In this document: positions 33,968 to 42,721 of the stretch, piece by piece
Numbering within the stretch: the first letter of the stretch is position 1
Layout: every line of letters begins with the position of its first letter
Assembly (NCBI RefSeq): GCF_009674775.1
Contig: NZ_WKKE01000022.1
Span: forward strand, 1-64,000
Length of the DNA stretch: 64,000 bases
Direction of reading: 5' to 3'
From: Flavobacterium sp. LC2016-23
Lineage (GTDB): Bacteria; Bacteroidota; Bacteroidia; Flavobacteriales; Flavobacteriaceae
Notes under the pieces: generated by a model
Told to the model about the DNA's origin: nothing
The model's input: only the letters and a program-made list of their open reading frames with translations
Databases searched by the model: none
Position numbers and translations under genes: made by a program

Positions 33968-34936
33968 TCAATTTGAGGTAATATAATCGATTATCATATT
34001 GGCGTGAATTCTGGAATTTTCAATAAACCATTTGTGTGTGTGCATTCCGCCACAAATTACACCTGCCAGAAATAATCCCGGGACATTCGTTTCCATAGTT
34101 TCAGGATGGTATGTTGGTGTTTTCAATTCATCATCAGACAATTGAATTCCCATATTTTCTAAAAAAGACAAATCGGGCCTGTAACCTGTCAATGCCAGAA
34201 CAAAATCATTTTCTATCGTAATTTTCCCATTTGGGGTTTGAATTTCGACTTCATTGTCTTTGATTTCAGTGACATTAGATTCGAAATAAGCGGTGATACT
34301 TCCTTCTGCTATCCTGTTTTCGATATCGGGTTTTGCCCAATATTTGACGCGTTTGTTAATTTCATTTTTACGAATGACCATAGTAACATTGGCCCCTTTT
34401 CTCCAGCATTCCAGAGCGGCATCAACAGAAGAATTATTAGCGCCAACCACCAAAACATTTCTAAAAGCATATTCATGGGCTTCTTTGTAATAGTGGCGGA
34501 CTTTTGCCAGTTCCTCGCCTTTTACATTCATTTCGATCGGAATATCGTAAAAACCGGTCGCGATAATTACGTTTTTAGCGTCATATGAATTTTTATCCGT
34601 TTTCACTTTAAATGATCCGTCATCCTGCTTTTTCACTTCAGCGACTCTTTCAAATAAATGGATAGAGAAATTAAAGTAACGATGTATATTTCTGTAATAT
34701 TCCAAAGCTTCCTGACGGCCCGGTTTTGGTGCGAGACAATTAAATGGAATGTCTCCGATCTCCAGCCGTTCGGCAGTTGAAAAAAAAGTCATGTATAAAG
34801 GATAATTGAAAATACTGTTTACAATCGCTCCTTTTTCTATAATCAGGTAATTCAGGTTTTTCTTTTGGGCTTCTATGGCGCAAGCCAGACCAATCGGACC
34901 GCCTCCAACAATTATTAAGTCATATGGTGTTGTCAT
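33968..34936 (-). CDS. YpdA-like flavin disulfide reductase
   Basis: 322 residues. FAD loop VGGGPIGLACAIEA (10-23) and NADPH loop VVGANNSSVDAA (about 162-173), with ATGFYDIP and GVICGGMHTHKWFIENSR near the C-terminus. It lacks the CxxC pair of thioredoxin reductase. Members of this group (YpdA/Bdr) reduce bacillithiol disulfide. Many Bacteroidota make bacillithiol, so this is plausible. It starts three bases after the CYTH gene, forming a pair. Confidence 0.85.
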   Translation of the reverse strand: MTTPYDLIIVGGGPIGLACAIEAQKKNLNYLIIEKGAIVNSIFNYPLYMTFFSTAERLEIGDIPFNCLAPKPGRQEALEYYRNIHRYFNFSIHLFERVAEVKKQDDGSFKVKTDKNSYDAKNVIIATGFYDIPIEMNVKGEELAKVRHYYKEAHEYAFRNVLVVGANNSSVDAALECWRKGANVTMVIRKNEINKRVKYWAKPDIENRIAEGSITAYFESNVTEIKDNEVEIQTPNGKITIENDFVLALTGYRPDLSFLENMGIQLSDDELKTPTYHPETMETNVPGLFLAGVICGGMHTHKWFIENSRIHANMIIDYITSN

Positions 34937-34939
34937 AAA

Positions 34940-35416
34940 TTATTCTTTTCCCCAGTCTTTAAATGGATTTTTACTTAAATAGGCGTTGTAATATCTTGGA
35001 TCGTTAGTGACTTCTTCTCCAAGCCATTCTGGTTTTTCGAAGGTATCTGTTTCAGATTGTAACTCTATTTCAGCCATTACCAAGCCTTCATTTTCTCCAT
35101 AAAATTCATCCACTTCAAAAATATGATCTCCGGATTTTATTTCGAAACGTGTTTTTTCAATTTTGCCCTTTTCGCACAATTTTAGTAATTCCTGAGCTTC
35201 GTCAATCGGAATTTCATTTTCCCATTCAAAACGCGACATTCCACCATGATGCCCGATCCCTTTAATAGTGATAAATCCTCTCTGGCCTTTAATTCTAACA
35301 CGAACTGTTCTTTCAGGAATTGAACTTAAATATCCCTGCGCAATTTTATTTTGAGTAAAAGCCTGTTCTTTAAAATCATTTGATTTCACAAGAAACTTTC
35401 TTTCAATTTCAACCAT
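34940..35416 (-). CDS. CYTH-domain protein (triphosphate tunnel enzyme)
   Basis: 158 residues. The ExExK motif is MVEIERKFLV. Basic pairs RVRIKGQRGFITIKG and the acidic VDEFYGENEGLVMAEIEL complete the tunnel that binds triphosphate and metal. Such proteins are usually inorganic tripolyphosphatases and rarely adenylate cyclases. It precedes the YpdA-like gene with a three-base gap. Substrate not established. Confidence 0.88.
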   Translation of the reverse strand: MVEIERKFLVKSNDFKEQAFTQNKIAQGYLSSIPERTVRVRIKGQRGFITIKGIGHHGGMSRFEWENEIPIDEAQELLKLCEKGKIEKTRFEIKSGDHIFEVDEFYGENEGLVMAEIELQSETDTFEKPEWLGEEVTNDPRYYNAYLSKNPFKDWGKE

Positions 35417-35583
35417 TTTGATGTGTAAATTAATTTTAATGCAAGTTACTCAATTTAATTAAGTCTCAGAATTGACAGACGTTAAACTCTTTGTTTCCTG
35501 TCATTTTTGATGTTATTAAACTTAATTACAAAAACGACTTTAAAATATCTGATTATTAACATGTTACGTGTTATTTTTTTGGT

Positions 35584-35591
35584 TAAATTTG
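35584..35591 (+). promoter_or_regulatory. -7 promoter element of the small membrane protein and HhH gene pair
   Basis: TAAATTTG matches TAnnTTTG, 22 bases before the start at 35614. The rest of 35417-35583 is AT-rich and shows no gene. Confidence 0.5.
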
Positions 35592-35613
35592 ATACGATCT
35601 TAATTTCACACTT

Positions 35614-35775
35614 ATGTCTAAAAAAGCACTATATCTCTTAGGCATTGCAATACTCATTATTTTGGGTACTTTTTTCTATCCGGAATTGTGTTGCCATTGT
35701 ATGAAACCCCTAACAATTGATTCTGTTGAAAAACCAATTGTAGTAACTTCTGAGCCTGTTATGGTCTTAAAGTAA
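35614..35775 (+). CDS. Small membrane protein with CCxxC motif
   Basis: 53 residues. MSKKALYLLGIAILIILGTF forms one membrane helix after a basic N-terminus, followed by PELCCHCMK, a compact cysteine cluster, and a short polar tail ending MVLK. From memory, the anchor resembles the N-terminus of flavobacterial OmpA-family proteins, but no OmpA domain follows. It is 20 bases before the HhH protein and shares its promoter. It may bind a metal or be thiol-linked. Function unknown. Confidence 0.6.
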   Translation: MSKKALYLLGIAILIILGTFFYPELCCHCMKPLTIDSVEKPIVVTSEPVMVLK

Positions 35776-35795
35776 TTAATCAAAATCGACAATCA

Positions 35796-36347
35796 ATGAA
35801 TATACCTTGTATTTTAATACCTGCGCTAATCGGATTAATCTGTGCAATTTTAGGTTACTTACTAGGAAGAATGAACTGCAATACTGATGATTCGCTTGCC
35901 ACTACTTTACAAGCTGAGCTGGATGCCTGCCAAATAAATACCAAAAATCTAAATAAACGAATCGCTGCTTTAGAAGCAGAACTTGCCGCCCGAACAATTA
36001 TTACTACTTCAGCCCAATCATTTACTGCACCGACGAATCCACTCTTATTATTTGAGGCTGAACTTGCCAGAGCTGTTATGGGAGAAAAAATAAAAGAAAA
36101 TGATCTTACAATTGTGGAAGGAATCGGTCCAAAAATTGAAGTATTGTTTAAAAATGCCGGAATAAGCACCTGGCATGAATTATCAGAAGCGTCTACAGAA
36201 AAATTACAGTCCATTTTGGATGAAGGTGGTGAAAATTATGCTATTCACAATCCAGGTACCTGGCCAAAACAAGCTCTACTGGCATACGAAGGAAAGTGGC
36301 AGGAATTGAAGGACTTACAGGACAATCTGAGAGCCGGAAAAGAATAA
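35796..36347 (+). CDS. Membrane-anchored helix-hairpin-helix protein
   Basis: 183 residues. One N-terminal membrane helix (4-24), a coiled coil (about 35-66, LNKRIAALEAELAAR), and a C-terminal helix-hairpin-helix with IVEGIGPKIEVLFKNAGIST (about 109-128), where GIGPK is the nucleic-acid-contact hairpin. Related proteins carry this domain in ribosomal or DNA-binding contexts, but the membrane anchor makes DNA tethering only a guess. Second gene of a pair. Confidence 0.8.
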   Translation: MNIPCILIPALIGLICAILGYLLGRMNCNTDDSLATTLQAELDACQINTKNLNKRIAALEAELAARTIITTSAQSFTAPTNPLLLFEAELARAVMGEKIKENDLTIVEGIGPKIEVLFKNAGISTWHELSEASTEKLQSILDEGGENYAIHNPGTWPKQALLAYEGKWQELKDLQDNLRAGKE

Positions 36348-36368
36348 AACCAATACCTAAATAACCTT

Positions 36369-36396
36369 AAAAACTGGCTTCAGGCCAGTTTTTTTA
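36369..36396. terminator. Bidirectional terminator overlapping the menC stop
   Basis: AAAACTGGC / GCCAGTTTT around TTCAG, with T-run on the right and A-run on the left. The T-run touches the menC stop codon. Confidence 0.75.
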
Positions 36397-37440
36397 TAGT
36401 TTATCAAGAAGATGAGATTGCCATTTTTTAGCTTTATTGTACCATAACTGTCCTTTTGAAACTTCTAAAGGGCACTCAAAATTATTGGTATAAAGAGCCC
36501 CAGTTCCGAGACCCTGAGGCATTTTTGAATGCTGCAAAAAAGTCCATTGTGCGATTGCATTCAGTCCGATATTACTTTCTAAAGCTGATGTAATCCACCA
36601 GCCAATCTTGTATTGGTCTGCCAGCGTAATCCATTCCTGCGTACCTCTGAAGCCCCCTACAAAACTTGGTTTAAGAATAATGTATTGCGGTTTGATTTTC
36701 TGCAGCAGCTTTTCTTTTTCTTCAATTGAAAATACTCCGATTAATTCTTCATCCAAAGCAATAGGAAAAGGTGTTATTTCACACAACTCTTTCATTGCTT
36801 CCGGGTTTCCTTTTTTTATAGGCTGTTCAATACTATGAAGCTGGAATTTATGTAGTTGATTTAATTTATCTAAAGCTTCACTTAACTCAAAAGCGCCATT
36901 GGCATCGACTCTGATTTCTATTTGTTCCGCAGAAAAATGACTTCTGGTAAAGTGTAATAATTCCAGTTCTTTTTCGAAATCTATAGCTCCAATTTTGAGT
37001 TTGATACAATCAAAACCTTCGTCTAATTTTTCTTCTATTTGTTCTTTCATGAACTGGGGTTCTCCCATCCAGACCAGACCGTTTATAGGAATTGATTTTG
37101 AAGTAGCTGTAAAAGCAGAAGGAAATAACAAATATGGATTTTCACTTTTAAGAGACAAAAAAGCCATTTCTAAGCCGAATTGTATAGAAGGAAATTCCAG
37201 CAAAGTTTCCCAAAGTGCAGTTTCTCCCAGATGGATATTATGACAGGCCCAATTTAGTTTTTCCTCATAATCCCCGCGATCGTCAGCACTTAATCCTCTT
37301 AAAATGCCACACTCCCCTATTCCCTTTTTTCCGTTTTCTTCGAGGACAATAAACCAGGTTTCTTTTTCGGTCATAATGCCCCTCGACGTTCCTGACGGGC
37401 GTTTAAACTCCAGCATATATTTGTGGTAAGTGGCTTTCAT
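36394..37440 (-). CDS. menC: o-Succinylbenzoate synthase
   Basis: 348 residues. Enolase-superfamily enzyme that dehydrates SHCHC to o-succinylbenzoate in menaquinone synthesis. Active-site set: KxK as CIKLKIGA, metal ligands in RVDANGAF, SIEQPI and ALDEEL, and the second lysine in ILKPSFVGG. It is separated from menA by three unrelated genes but lies on the same strand. The N-terminal capping domain is normal for the length. Confidence 0.92.
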   Translation of the reverse strand: MKATYHKYMLEFKRPSGTSRGIMTEKETWFIVLEENGKKGIGECGILRGLSADDRGDYEEKLNWACHNIHLGETALWETLLEFPSIQFGLEMAFLSLKSENPYLLFPSAFTATSKSIPINGLVWMGEPQFMKEQIEEKLDEGFDCIKLKIGAIDFEKELELLHFTRSHFSAEQIEIRVDANGAFELSEALDKLNQLHKFQLHSIEQPIKKGNPEAMKELCEITPFPIALDEELIGVFSIEEKEKLLQKIKPQYIILKPSFVGGFRGTQEWITLADQYKIGWWITSALESNIGLNAIAQWTFLQHSKMPQGLGTGALYTNNFECPLEVSKGQLWYNKAKKWQSHLLDKL

Positions 37441-37471
37441 TTTTTAAGTACTGAGATTGTTTTCTAAGATT

Positions 37472-38671
37472 CTAAAAAAGCTTTAAAACTCTTTCGTAAT
37501 CATCGGATTTAATACCTGCTTTTTGAAATGTTGTAAAGTCTGACTTCGTTTTGTCGGTCCAGCTCAGACTGTCTGTAACATTTTGATTTTGGTATTTTTT
37601 ATAAATAGATTTTGCGGAACTGTAATCATCACTTAGCAAATAAACGTGTGCCAGATTCAATTTTACTAATAATTCCGTATCATCCAGTTTTTCACCTTCT
37701 TTCAATGTTTTGATTGCTTTTGCGTATTGCTTCGTCAGGATATAACAATAACCAATCGAGCTGTAGTCTAGTGCTGTTGCTTTTCCGTCATTAATAATGG
37801 TATTTAATTTAGGAATCGCTTCGTTGTATTTTTCTTTTTTTATCAAAGCTGCAATTTGCGTTCGTAAATCGTTGTAAACGTTTTTAGAAATATCCGCATC
37901 ATTGTAACAGGCATTGCCGAAATCTTTATACACTTTGGTTTTTTCAATTGCCAATAACTTTTGAAATTCAGAATAGCGGTATTGTTTCATTATTTTATTC
38001 AAAATACAGACACAAAAATCATCCGAATTGGCCATTTTCTGAGCCATTGTCGAGGTTTTACACAAACTTATAATTTCATTTTTATTATCCTGATTCCAAC
38101 CGCGGTTGAGTTTGGTATCCACCCAGGGCACCACTTCCAAAACAATCTTTTGACTTAAAAGCCAGTTTTTACTTTCGAAACCAAACCAAATGGTAGTTGT
38201 ATTTTCTTTCAGGCAGGAAGATTTATCCAGAGAAAGCCTTTTGGCATCTTTACTGACCGGTTCTACCTGAGCAAAACAGGCTGTATCTGTTTTTCCGTCA
38301 CTTACATACTTTTTTGCATTTTCATTGGACGTAAAAATCGAATACGTGCATTGGTCATCTCCTGAAATTTTCGACATCAGAAAAACAGCTCCTGCAGAAC
38401 CCTGACCGATTCCGTAAGGATCCGGTATCGCTTTAAGAATTGACACCAGACTATTGGTCATTTCCTGATTTTTATCCAAAAGCGTAATTCTGTAAACTAT
38501 TTCGGTAGTCCCGACAGGCAAATCTTCTGTGTGAACCGTAATACGGTCACCGGCAGAAACAATAATTTCTCTGGTAGTGGCTCTTTCTTTGTCCCAATAC
38601 CCCTCTTTTTGAGCGTACGTACTGTAAAATGAAATTACACAAAACAACAGAAGTATTTTTTTGAAAATCAT
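37472..38671 (-). CDS. Secreted TPR-repeat protein
   Basis: 399 residues from ATG 38671, giving signal peptide MIFKKILLLFCVISFYSTYA. The longer start at 38698 overlaps the DUF2199 gene and spoils the signal. The middle (about 40-240) is a mixed domain of unknown type. Residues 265-375 form TPR-like helices (YNEAIPKLNTIIN, YSSIGYCYILTKQYAKAIKT, KLNLAHVYLLSDDYSSAKSI). Cysteines occur in pairs (FCVCILNK). Probably a periplasmic scaffold; function unknown. Confidence 0.75.
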   Translation of the reverse strand: MIFKKILLLFCVISFYSTYAQKEGYWDKERATTREIIVSAGDRITVHTEDLPVGTTEIVYRITLLDKNQEMTNSLVSILKAIPDPYGIGQGSAGAVFLMSKISGDDQCTYSIFTSNENAKKYVSDGKTDTACFAQVEPVSKDAKRLSLDKSSCLKENTTTIWFGFESKNWLLSQKIVLEVVPWVDTKLNRGWNQDNKNEIISLCKTSTMAQKMANSDDFCVCILNKIMKQYRYSEFQKLLAIEKTKVYKDFGNACYNDADISKNVYNDLRTQIAALIKKEKYNEAIPKLNTIINDGKATALDYSSIGYCYILTKQYAKAIKTLKEGEKLDDTELLVKLNLAHVYLLSDDYSSAKSIYKKYQNQNVTDSLSWTDKTKSDFTTFQKAGIKSDDYERVLKLF

Positions 38672-38684
38672 AATGTTATGAATT

Positions 38685-39200
38685 TTATTGAGTATCATTA
38701 ATCATATTTAGAATCCGTTTTTCAGCTTCCGCTTTTGTGATCCCTTCATGAAAATCTTTAACAAAAGAATGATTGAAACTTTCATGAGGAAAAATTACCG
38801 GTCTGTTATTGCCTTTTTGAGTCACCACCGTCGTTGGAATACTTTCTGAAAACTCGTAACCGCTTATGTCATTCGATAACCAGCCAAAATATTCCGTTTC
38901 ATGATTTTCATTGTCAAAATTTTCAAGATAATCCTGAAAACTCTTTTCGCTCAAAGAAACCCAAACCCCGTATTCTAAGTCCTGACAATGATCATTTACT
39001 TTTTGAAATAGCACGCAGCGTATAAATCTGGCCACTTCTTCCGGATATTTGATAACACAAAAATCTTGGTCAATAACAGCAATTTCCTCCTTCTCTTCAC
39101 TCGAAAGCCAGTAATAATTGTTAGGTGAATTATACGTTAAGGCTGGCCAGCCTTCATGCTGCTGACCACAACATTCACAAGTAAAAGCAGTAGTATTCAT
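38685..39200 (-). CDS. DUF2199 protein
   Basis: 171 residues. The N-terminal FTCECCGQQHEGWPALTYNS with its Cys pair and the following YYWLSSEEKEEIAVIDQDFC are hallmarks of DUF2199. The family has no known function. It stops 14 bases past the preferred start of the TPR gene, so the two may overlap translationally if the longer start is used. Confidence 0.85.
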   Translation of the reverse strand: MNTTAFTCECCGQQHEGWPALTYNSPNNYYWLSSEEKEEIAVIDQDFCVIKYPEEVARFIRCVLFQKVNDHCQDLEYGVWVSLSEKSFQDYLENFDNENHETEYFGWLSNDISGYEFSESIPTTVVTQKGNNRPVIFPHESFNHSFVKDFHEGITKAEAEKRILNMINDTQ

Positions 39201-39242
39201 TGTTTAAATTTCCGGGAGTAACCGTTTCGTTCAGTTTAAAAT

Positions 39243-39920
39243 TTACAATTCTATCGATTCTCCGATTTTAAGAAGCATTAAATCTTTTCCTTTATCGAAA
39301 AATTTACGAATTGATTCTTCGTGATTAATTTCAATATAACCAAAAGTATCAAAATGATATCCCAGGATTTTATCACATTCTAAGAAATCTGACGCTATGA
39401 TTGCATCTTCAACGTCCATAGTAAAGTTATTTCCGACTGGAAGAATAGCTAAATCTAATTTAGTACGCATCGGAATCAGTTTCATATCCATAGAAAGTGC
39501 TGTATCACCCGCAATATAGATGTTTTTATGTTCCCCTTCGATTACGAAACCTCCAGGATTTCCGCCGTAACTTCCGTTTGGAAAAGAGCTGGAATGGATC
39601 GCATTTACGTATTTTACTTTTCCAAAATCAAATTTCCAGCTTCCACCATGATTCATCGGGTGTGCCTTGAATCCTAATGTGGCATAATAACTTGTAATTT
39701 CAGCGTTTGAAACAATAACTGCATCGGTATTTTTTGCAATAGCTTCAACGTCTAAAACATGATCGCCATGTGCGTGAGTCAGTAAAATATAATCGGCTTT
39801 TAAAGTGTTAATATCGATTGCCGAAGCTTGAGGATTGCCTGTAATAAAGGGATCAACAATAATATGTTTTCCTCCAACTTCAATCCCTAATGATGCGTGT
39901 CCGTAAAAAGTAATTTTCAT
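39243..39920 (-). CDS. Metal-dependent hydrolase, UPF0173 family
   Basis: 225 residues with a metallo-beta-lactamase fold: THAHGDHV near residue 50 (zinc ligands), NHGGSW, AGDTALSMDM and GYHFDTFGY near the C-terminus. UPF0173 members are general hydrolases without assigned substrate. It lies 28 bases from menA on the same strand, which may make it the second gene of a menA transcript. Confidence 0.88.
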   Translation of the reverse strand: MKITFYGHASLGIEVGGKHIIVDPFITGNPQASAIDINTLKADYILLTHAHGDHVLDVEAIAKNTDAVIVSNAEITSYYATLGFKAHPMNHGGSWKFDFGKVKYVNAIHSSSFPNGSYGGNPGGFVIEGEHKNIYIAGDTALSMDMKLIPMRTKLDLAILPVGNNFTMDVEDAIIASDFLECDKILGYHFDTFGYIEINHEESIRKFFDKGKDLMLLKIGESIEL

Positions 39921-39948
39921 TTTTATAAAATTTAAAGTTGAATTTATT

Positions 39949-40911
39949 TTATCTTCCGCCTAAGAACAAATTAACTATGATGTCTGAAATTAATGAAATC
40001 ATGCATATTGTCAAAAGAAGGGAAAGCAAGAATGTGCTTAATGCTAATTTTTTTAATTCCGGATCTAACAGTTTTGGCTCCTGGTTTTTAGCAACCGTAA
40101 TTAAATGTTTGGTTAAAGGGATGTATGCCAGTAAAAACAAATATTGATCGAAACGATACCCGCTTAAAACAGCAAATACCACTACCAGTATCATTGCAGT
40201 TACGATAAGTGTAAAATGGTATATTTTTGCTTTTTTACCACCAATCTGAACGACTATAGTATTTTTACCCGATTTTCTATCTGATTCTTCATCACGCATG
40301 TTGTTCAGATTTAAAACTCCGACACTTAGCAAACCAATTGAAATAGCCGGTAATATTAAAAGCGGATCTACTTCTTTGGAATATAAAAAATTAACCCCCA
40401 AAGTACTCACCAATCCGAAGAAAACAAAAACAAATACATCGCCAAAACCTTTGTATCCGTAAGCTGAATTCCCCACTGTATATCGAATAGCAGAAGCAAT
40501 TGCCGCAATGCCAAGCAACAGGAAAAACAGAGAGTAACCAAAATTAGATGCTCCAAAAGCAAAATAAATCAGGGTAATGGCTGATAATAAAGTTAAAAGT
40601 GATGTAATTATAATCGCTTTTTTCATTTCCTGCGGTGTAATAACACCACTTTGGATAGCGCGCTTTGGCCCAATTCGGTCTTCATTATCAGTGCCTTTTA
40701 CGCCATCTCCGTAATCATTTGCAAAATTCGATAAAATCTGTAGTCCAAGCGTAGTTAAAAGTGCGAAGCCAAAAATTTTCCAGCTAAAAACTTCTGTCGG
40801 CGTATTGATGGTTTCTGTTGGGTTGGATAAGGCATAAATACTCCCTACTATAATTCCGGAAACTGATAAAGGTAATGTGCGCAAACGTGCGGCTTCAATC
40901 CAGTGTTTCAT
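39949..40911 (-). CDS. menA: 1,4-Dihydroxy-2-naphthoate polyprenyltransferase
   Basis: 320 residues, UbiA superfamily. It attaches the isoprenoid tail to DHNA in the inner membrane. The two Asp-rich motifs are NDYGDGVKGTDNEDRIGP (about 65-82) and NNMRDEESDRKSGKNT, with eight or nine membrane helices between and around them. Distinguished from the second UbiA enzyme at 58227 by the DHNA-type NDYGDG motif. Confidence 0.93.
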   Translation of the reverse strand: MKHWIEAARLRTLPLSVSGIIVGSIYALSNPTETINTPTEVFSWKIFGFALLTTLGLQILSNFANDYGDGVKGTDNEDRIGPKRAIQSGVITPQEMKKAIIITSLLTLLSAITLIYFAFGASNFGYSLFFLLLGIAAIASAIRYTVGNSAYGYKGFGDVFVFVFFGLVSTLGVNFLYSKEVDPLLILPAISIGLLSVGVLNLNNMRDEESDRKSGKNTIVVQIGGKKAKIYHFTLIVTAMILVVVFAVLSGYRFDQYLFLLAYIPLTKHLITVAKNQEPKLLDPELKKLALSTFLLSLLLTICMISLISDIIVNLFLGGR

Positions 40912-40968
40912 TCTGTTTTTAATTTTAGATTTTAGATTGTTAGAATTTAGATTGTTGGAAAAGTTTAC

Positions 40969-41027
40969 AGTCTCAGTCTCAGTCTCGGTCTCGGTTGAAG
41001 CTGAAAACTGACACTGAGACTGAGACT
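40969..41027. repeat. GTCTCA hexamer repeat forming a long hairpin
   Basis: AGTCTCAGTCTCAGT at 40969-40983 pairs with ACTGAGACTGAGACT at 41013-41027, 15 bases each, around a 29-base loop. It is built from repeated GTCTCA and related CTGAGA units between menA and menB, right at the menB stop. Related, weaker strings occur at 11541-11577 and 58055-58080. Confidence 0.8.
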
Positions 41028-41034
41028 CTAAACT

Positions 41035-41868
41035 TTACGGTAACCACTTATTCTCTCCGAAGTTGGGTCTTCTTTTTTCCAAAAATGCATTTCTTCCTTC
41101 TTTCGCTTCTTCGGTCATATAAGCCAGACGGGTTGCTTCGCCTGCAAAGACCTGTTGGCCGACCATACCGTCATCAGTCAGGTTCATGGCGAATTTCAGC
41201 ATTTTTATAGATGTTGGTGATTTTTGCAGAATTTCCTGTGCCCACTCATACGCAGTATCTTCGAGTTCATCATGAGGAATTACGGCATTTACCATCCCCA
41301 TATCCATTGCTTCCTGAGCCGAATAATTTCGTCCTAAAAAGAAAATTTCACGTGCTTTTTTCTGACCCACCATTTTAGCCAGGTACGCAGATCCGTATCC
41401 CCCGTCGAAACTGGTAACATCAGCATCTGTCTGTTTGAAAATAGCATGTTCTTTACTGGCCAGGGTCATATCGCAAACCACGTGTAAACTGTGTCCGCCA
41501 CCTACTGCCCAACCGGGAACAACGGCAATAACTACTTTAGGCATAAAACGAATTAAACGCTGCACTTCCAGAATATTCAGACGGTGTTGTCCATCTTCCC
41601 CTACATACCCCTGATGCCCGCGAGCATTCTGATCGCCGCCGCTGCAAAAAGAATAAACGCCGTCTTTAGTTGAGGGCCCTTCTGCCGAAAGCAATACTAC
41701 TCCAATTGAAGTGTCTTCCTGTGCGTCGTAAAAAGCCTGGTATAATTCTGAAGTTGTTTTTGGACGAAAAGCGTTTCTGACATTTGGTCTGTTGAAAGCA
41801 ATTCTGGCAACTCCATTACATTTTTTATAGGTGATATCTTCAAATTCTCTGGCAGTGATCCAATCCAT
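41035..41868 (-). CDS. menB: 1,4-Dihydroxy-2-naphthoyl-CoA synthase
   Basis: 277 residues from ATG 41868 (MDWITAREFEDITY). The ATG at 41913 adds 15 residues unlike the family. Crotonase fold: NVRNAFRPKT, CSGGDQNARGHQGYVG, WAVGGGHSLHVVCD (oxyanion hole) and TSFDGGYGSAYLAKMVGQ with the catalytic residues. It cyclises OSB-CoA to DHNA-CoA. Same strand as menA, 120 bases apart with the GTCTCA hairpin between, so separate control is possible. Confidence 0.94.
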   Translation of the reverse strand: MDWITAREFEDITYKKCNGVARIAFNRPNVRNAFRPKTTSELYQAFYDAQEDTSIGVVLLSAEGPSTKDGVYSFCSGGDQNARGHQGYVGEDGQHRLNILEVQRLIRFMPKVVIAVVPGWAVGGGHSLHVVCDMTLASKEHAIFKQTDADVTSFDGGYGSAYLAKMVGQKKAREIFFLGRNYSAQEAMDMGMVNAVIPHDELEDTAYEWAQEILQKSPTSIKMLKFAMNLTDDGMVGQQVFAGEATRLAYMTEEAKEGRNAFLEKRRPNFGENKWLP

Positions 41869-42530
41869 TTCTATTTGTTTAGTTTTAATAATTATAGTGT
41901 AAAAATAAACCATTTTTATATTTTTACCTACTCTATTTAATTTTAGTCTGCAAGAAAATAGCTCCCAATATTAACAATTGGTATTTACTTACAAAAAATA
42001 ACATTATTTAACATTTGGATTCAAAAAAAATAAGTAATTTTACACTCTAGAAATCAATGAGATACATTTTATTTCACTGATTTATGATTGATTTTCTTTC
42101 ACTGATTTATTAACCTAAAAAATGACTTTTTTTGAGAAAATTTAAAAAATTTGTCGCTTATTTTTTGATGGTTTTTATTGGTAAGCCCTTAATTAATGAG
42201 CAAATGATTTATGCATTTGTAAAAACTTCAAAAAAGAGATAGTAACACCTACGGTTAAAAGCTGGAATTGTCTGTAATTAGCAAAGATTGAAAACGAAAA
42301 AAGGAAAACAAGCTAATAAACTACTTTCTAAAAGTTATTCTATAAAACCAATGGCTCAGCCGTGAAATTGATTTTTTGCATTTAAGATGAATGTATCGAT
42401 TGTTTAAAGACATACCCAAGTAAAGGAGTAATTTCAAAAATTCTTAAAGCTATTACTTTTTTAATGGATTCGAATTATTTTATTTCTGTTTTTTTTTAAT
42501 TACAATTTTTTTTAAAACTAGAATAAAAAA
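41869..42530. other. Long AT-rich intergenic region with coding-like scraps
   Basis: About 660 bases without a convincing gene. TTTCACTGATTTATG-like direct repeats lie at about 42072-42108. From 42124 a short frame would read MTFLRKFKKFVAYFLMVF and end TSKKR at 42241 if one T were removed from a T7 run. Further on, 42395-42500 has an open frame with no start. These may be remnants of decayed genes. No tRNA or known RNA is recognised. Confidence 0.4.
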
Positions 42531-42563
42531 GAGAGAGGCTACTTGTAATGAGTAGCCTTTCTT
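42531..42563 (-). terminator. Terminator of the S1-domain gene
   Basis: AGGCTACT / AGTAGCCT with flanking wobble pairs. The A-run on the left gives a U-tract on the minus strand, 160 bases beyond the cvfB-like stop. Between, AATTCCAAA-type strings at 42583-42712 form a loose inverted repeat. Confidence 0.6.
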
Positions 42564-42721
42564 GTTATGTTTTACAGTAAATTCCAAAGTTTTAAATTCC
42601 AGATTCCAATACTACGTGTTTTTGTTGGAATTTGCTTTTACTAGACTTCTACTGCATCGTAATCAACAATAGCGTTACATTTTTGGAATTTGGAATTTTA
42701 AATATTGGATTTTAAAGAAAA

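Noticed and set aside
41869..42530. tmRNA, 6S RNA or RNase P RNA in the long gap
   Set aside because: No tag-peptide frame, no conserved RNase P core and no 6S-like long hairpin could be seen.
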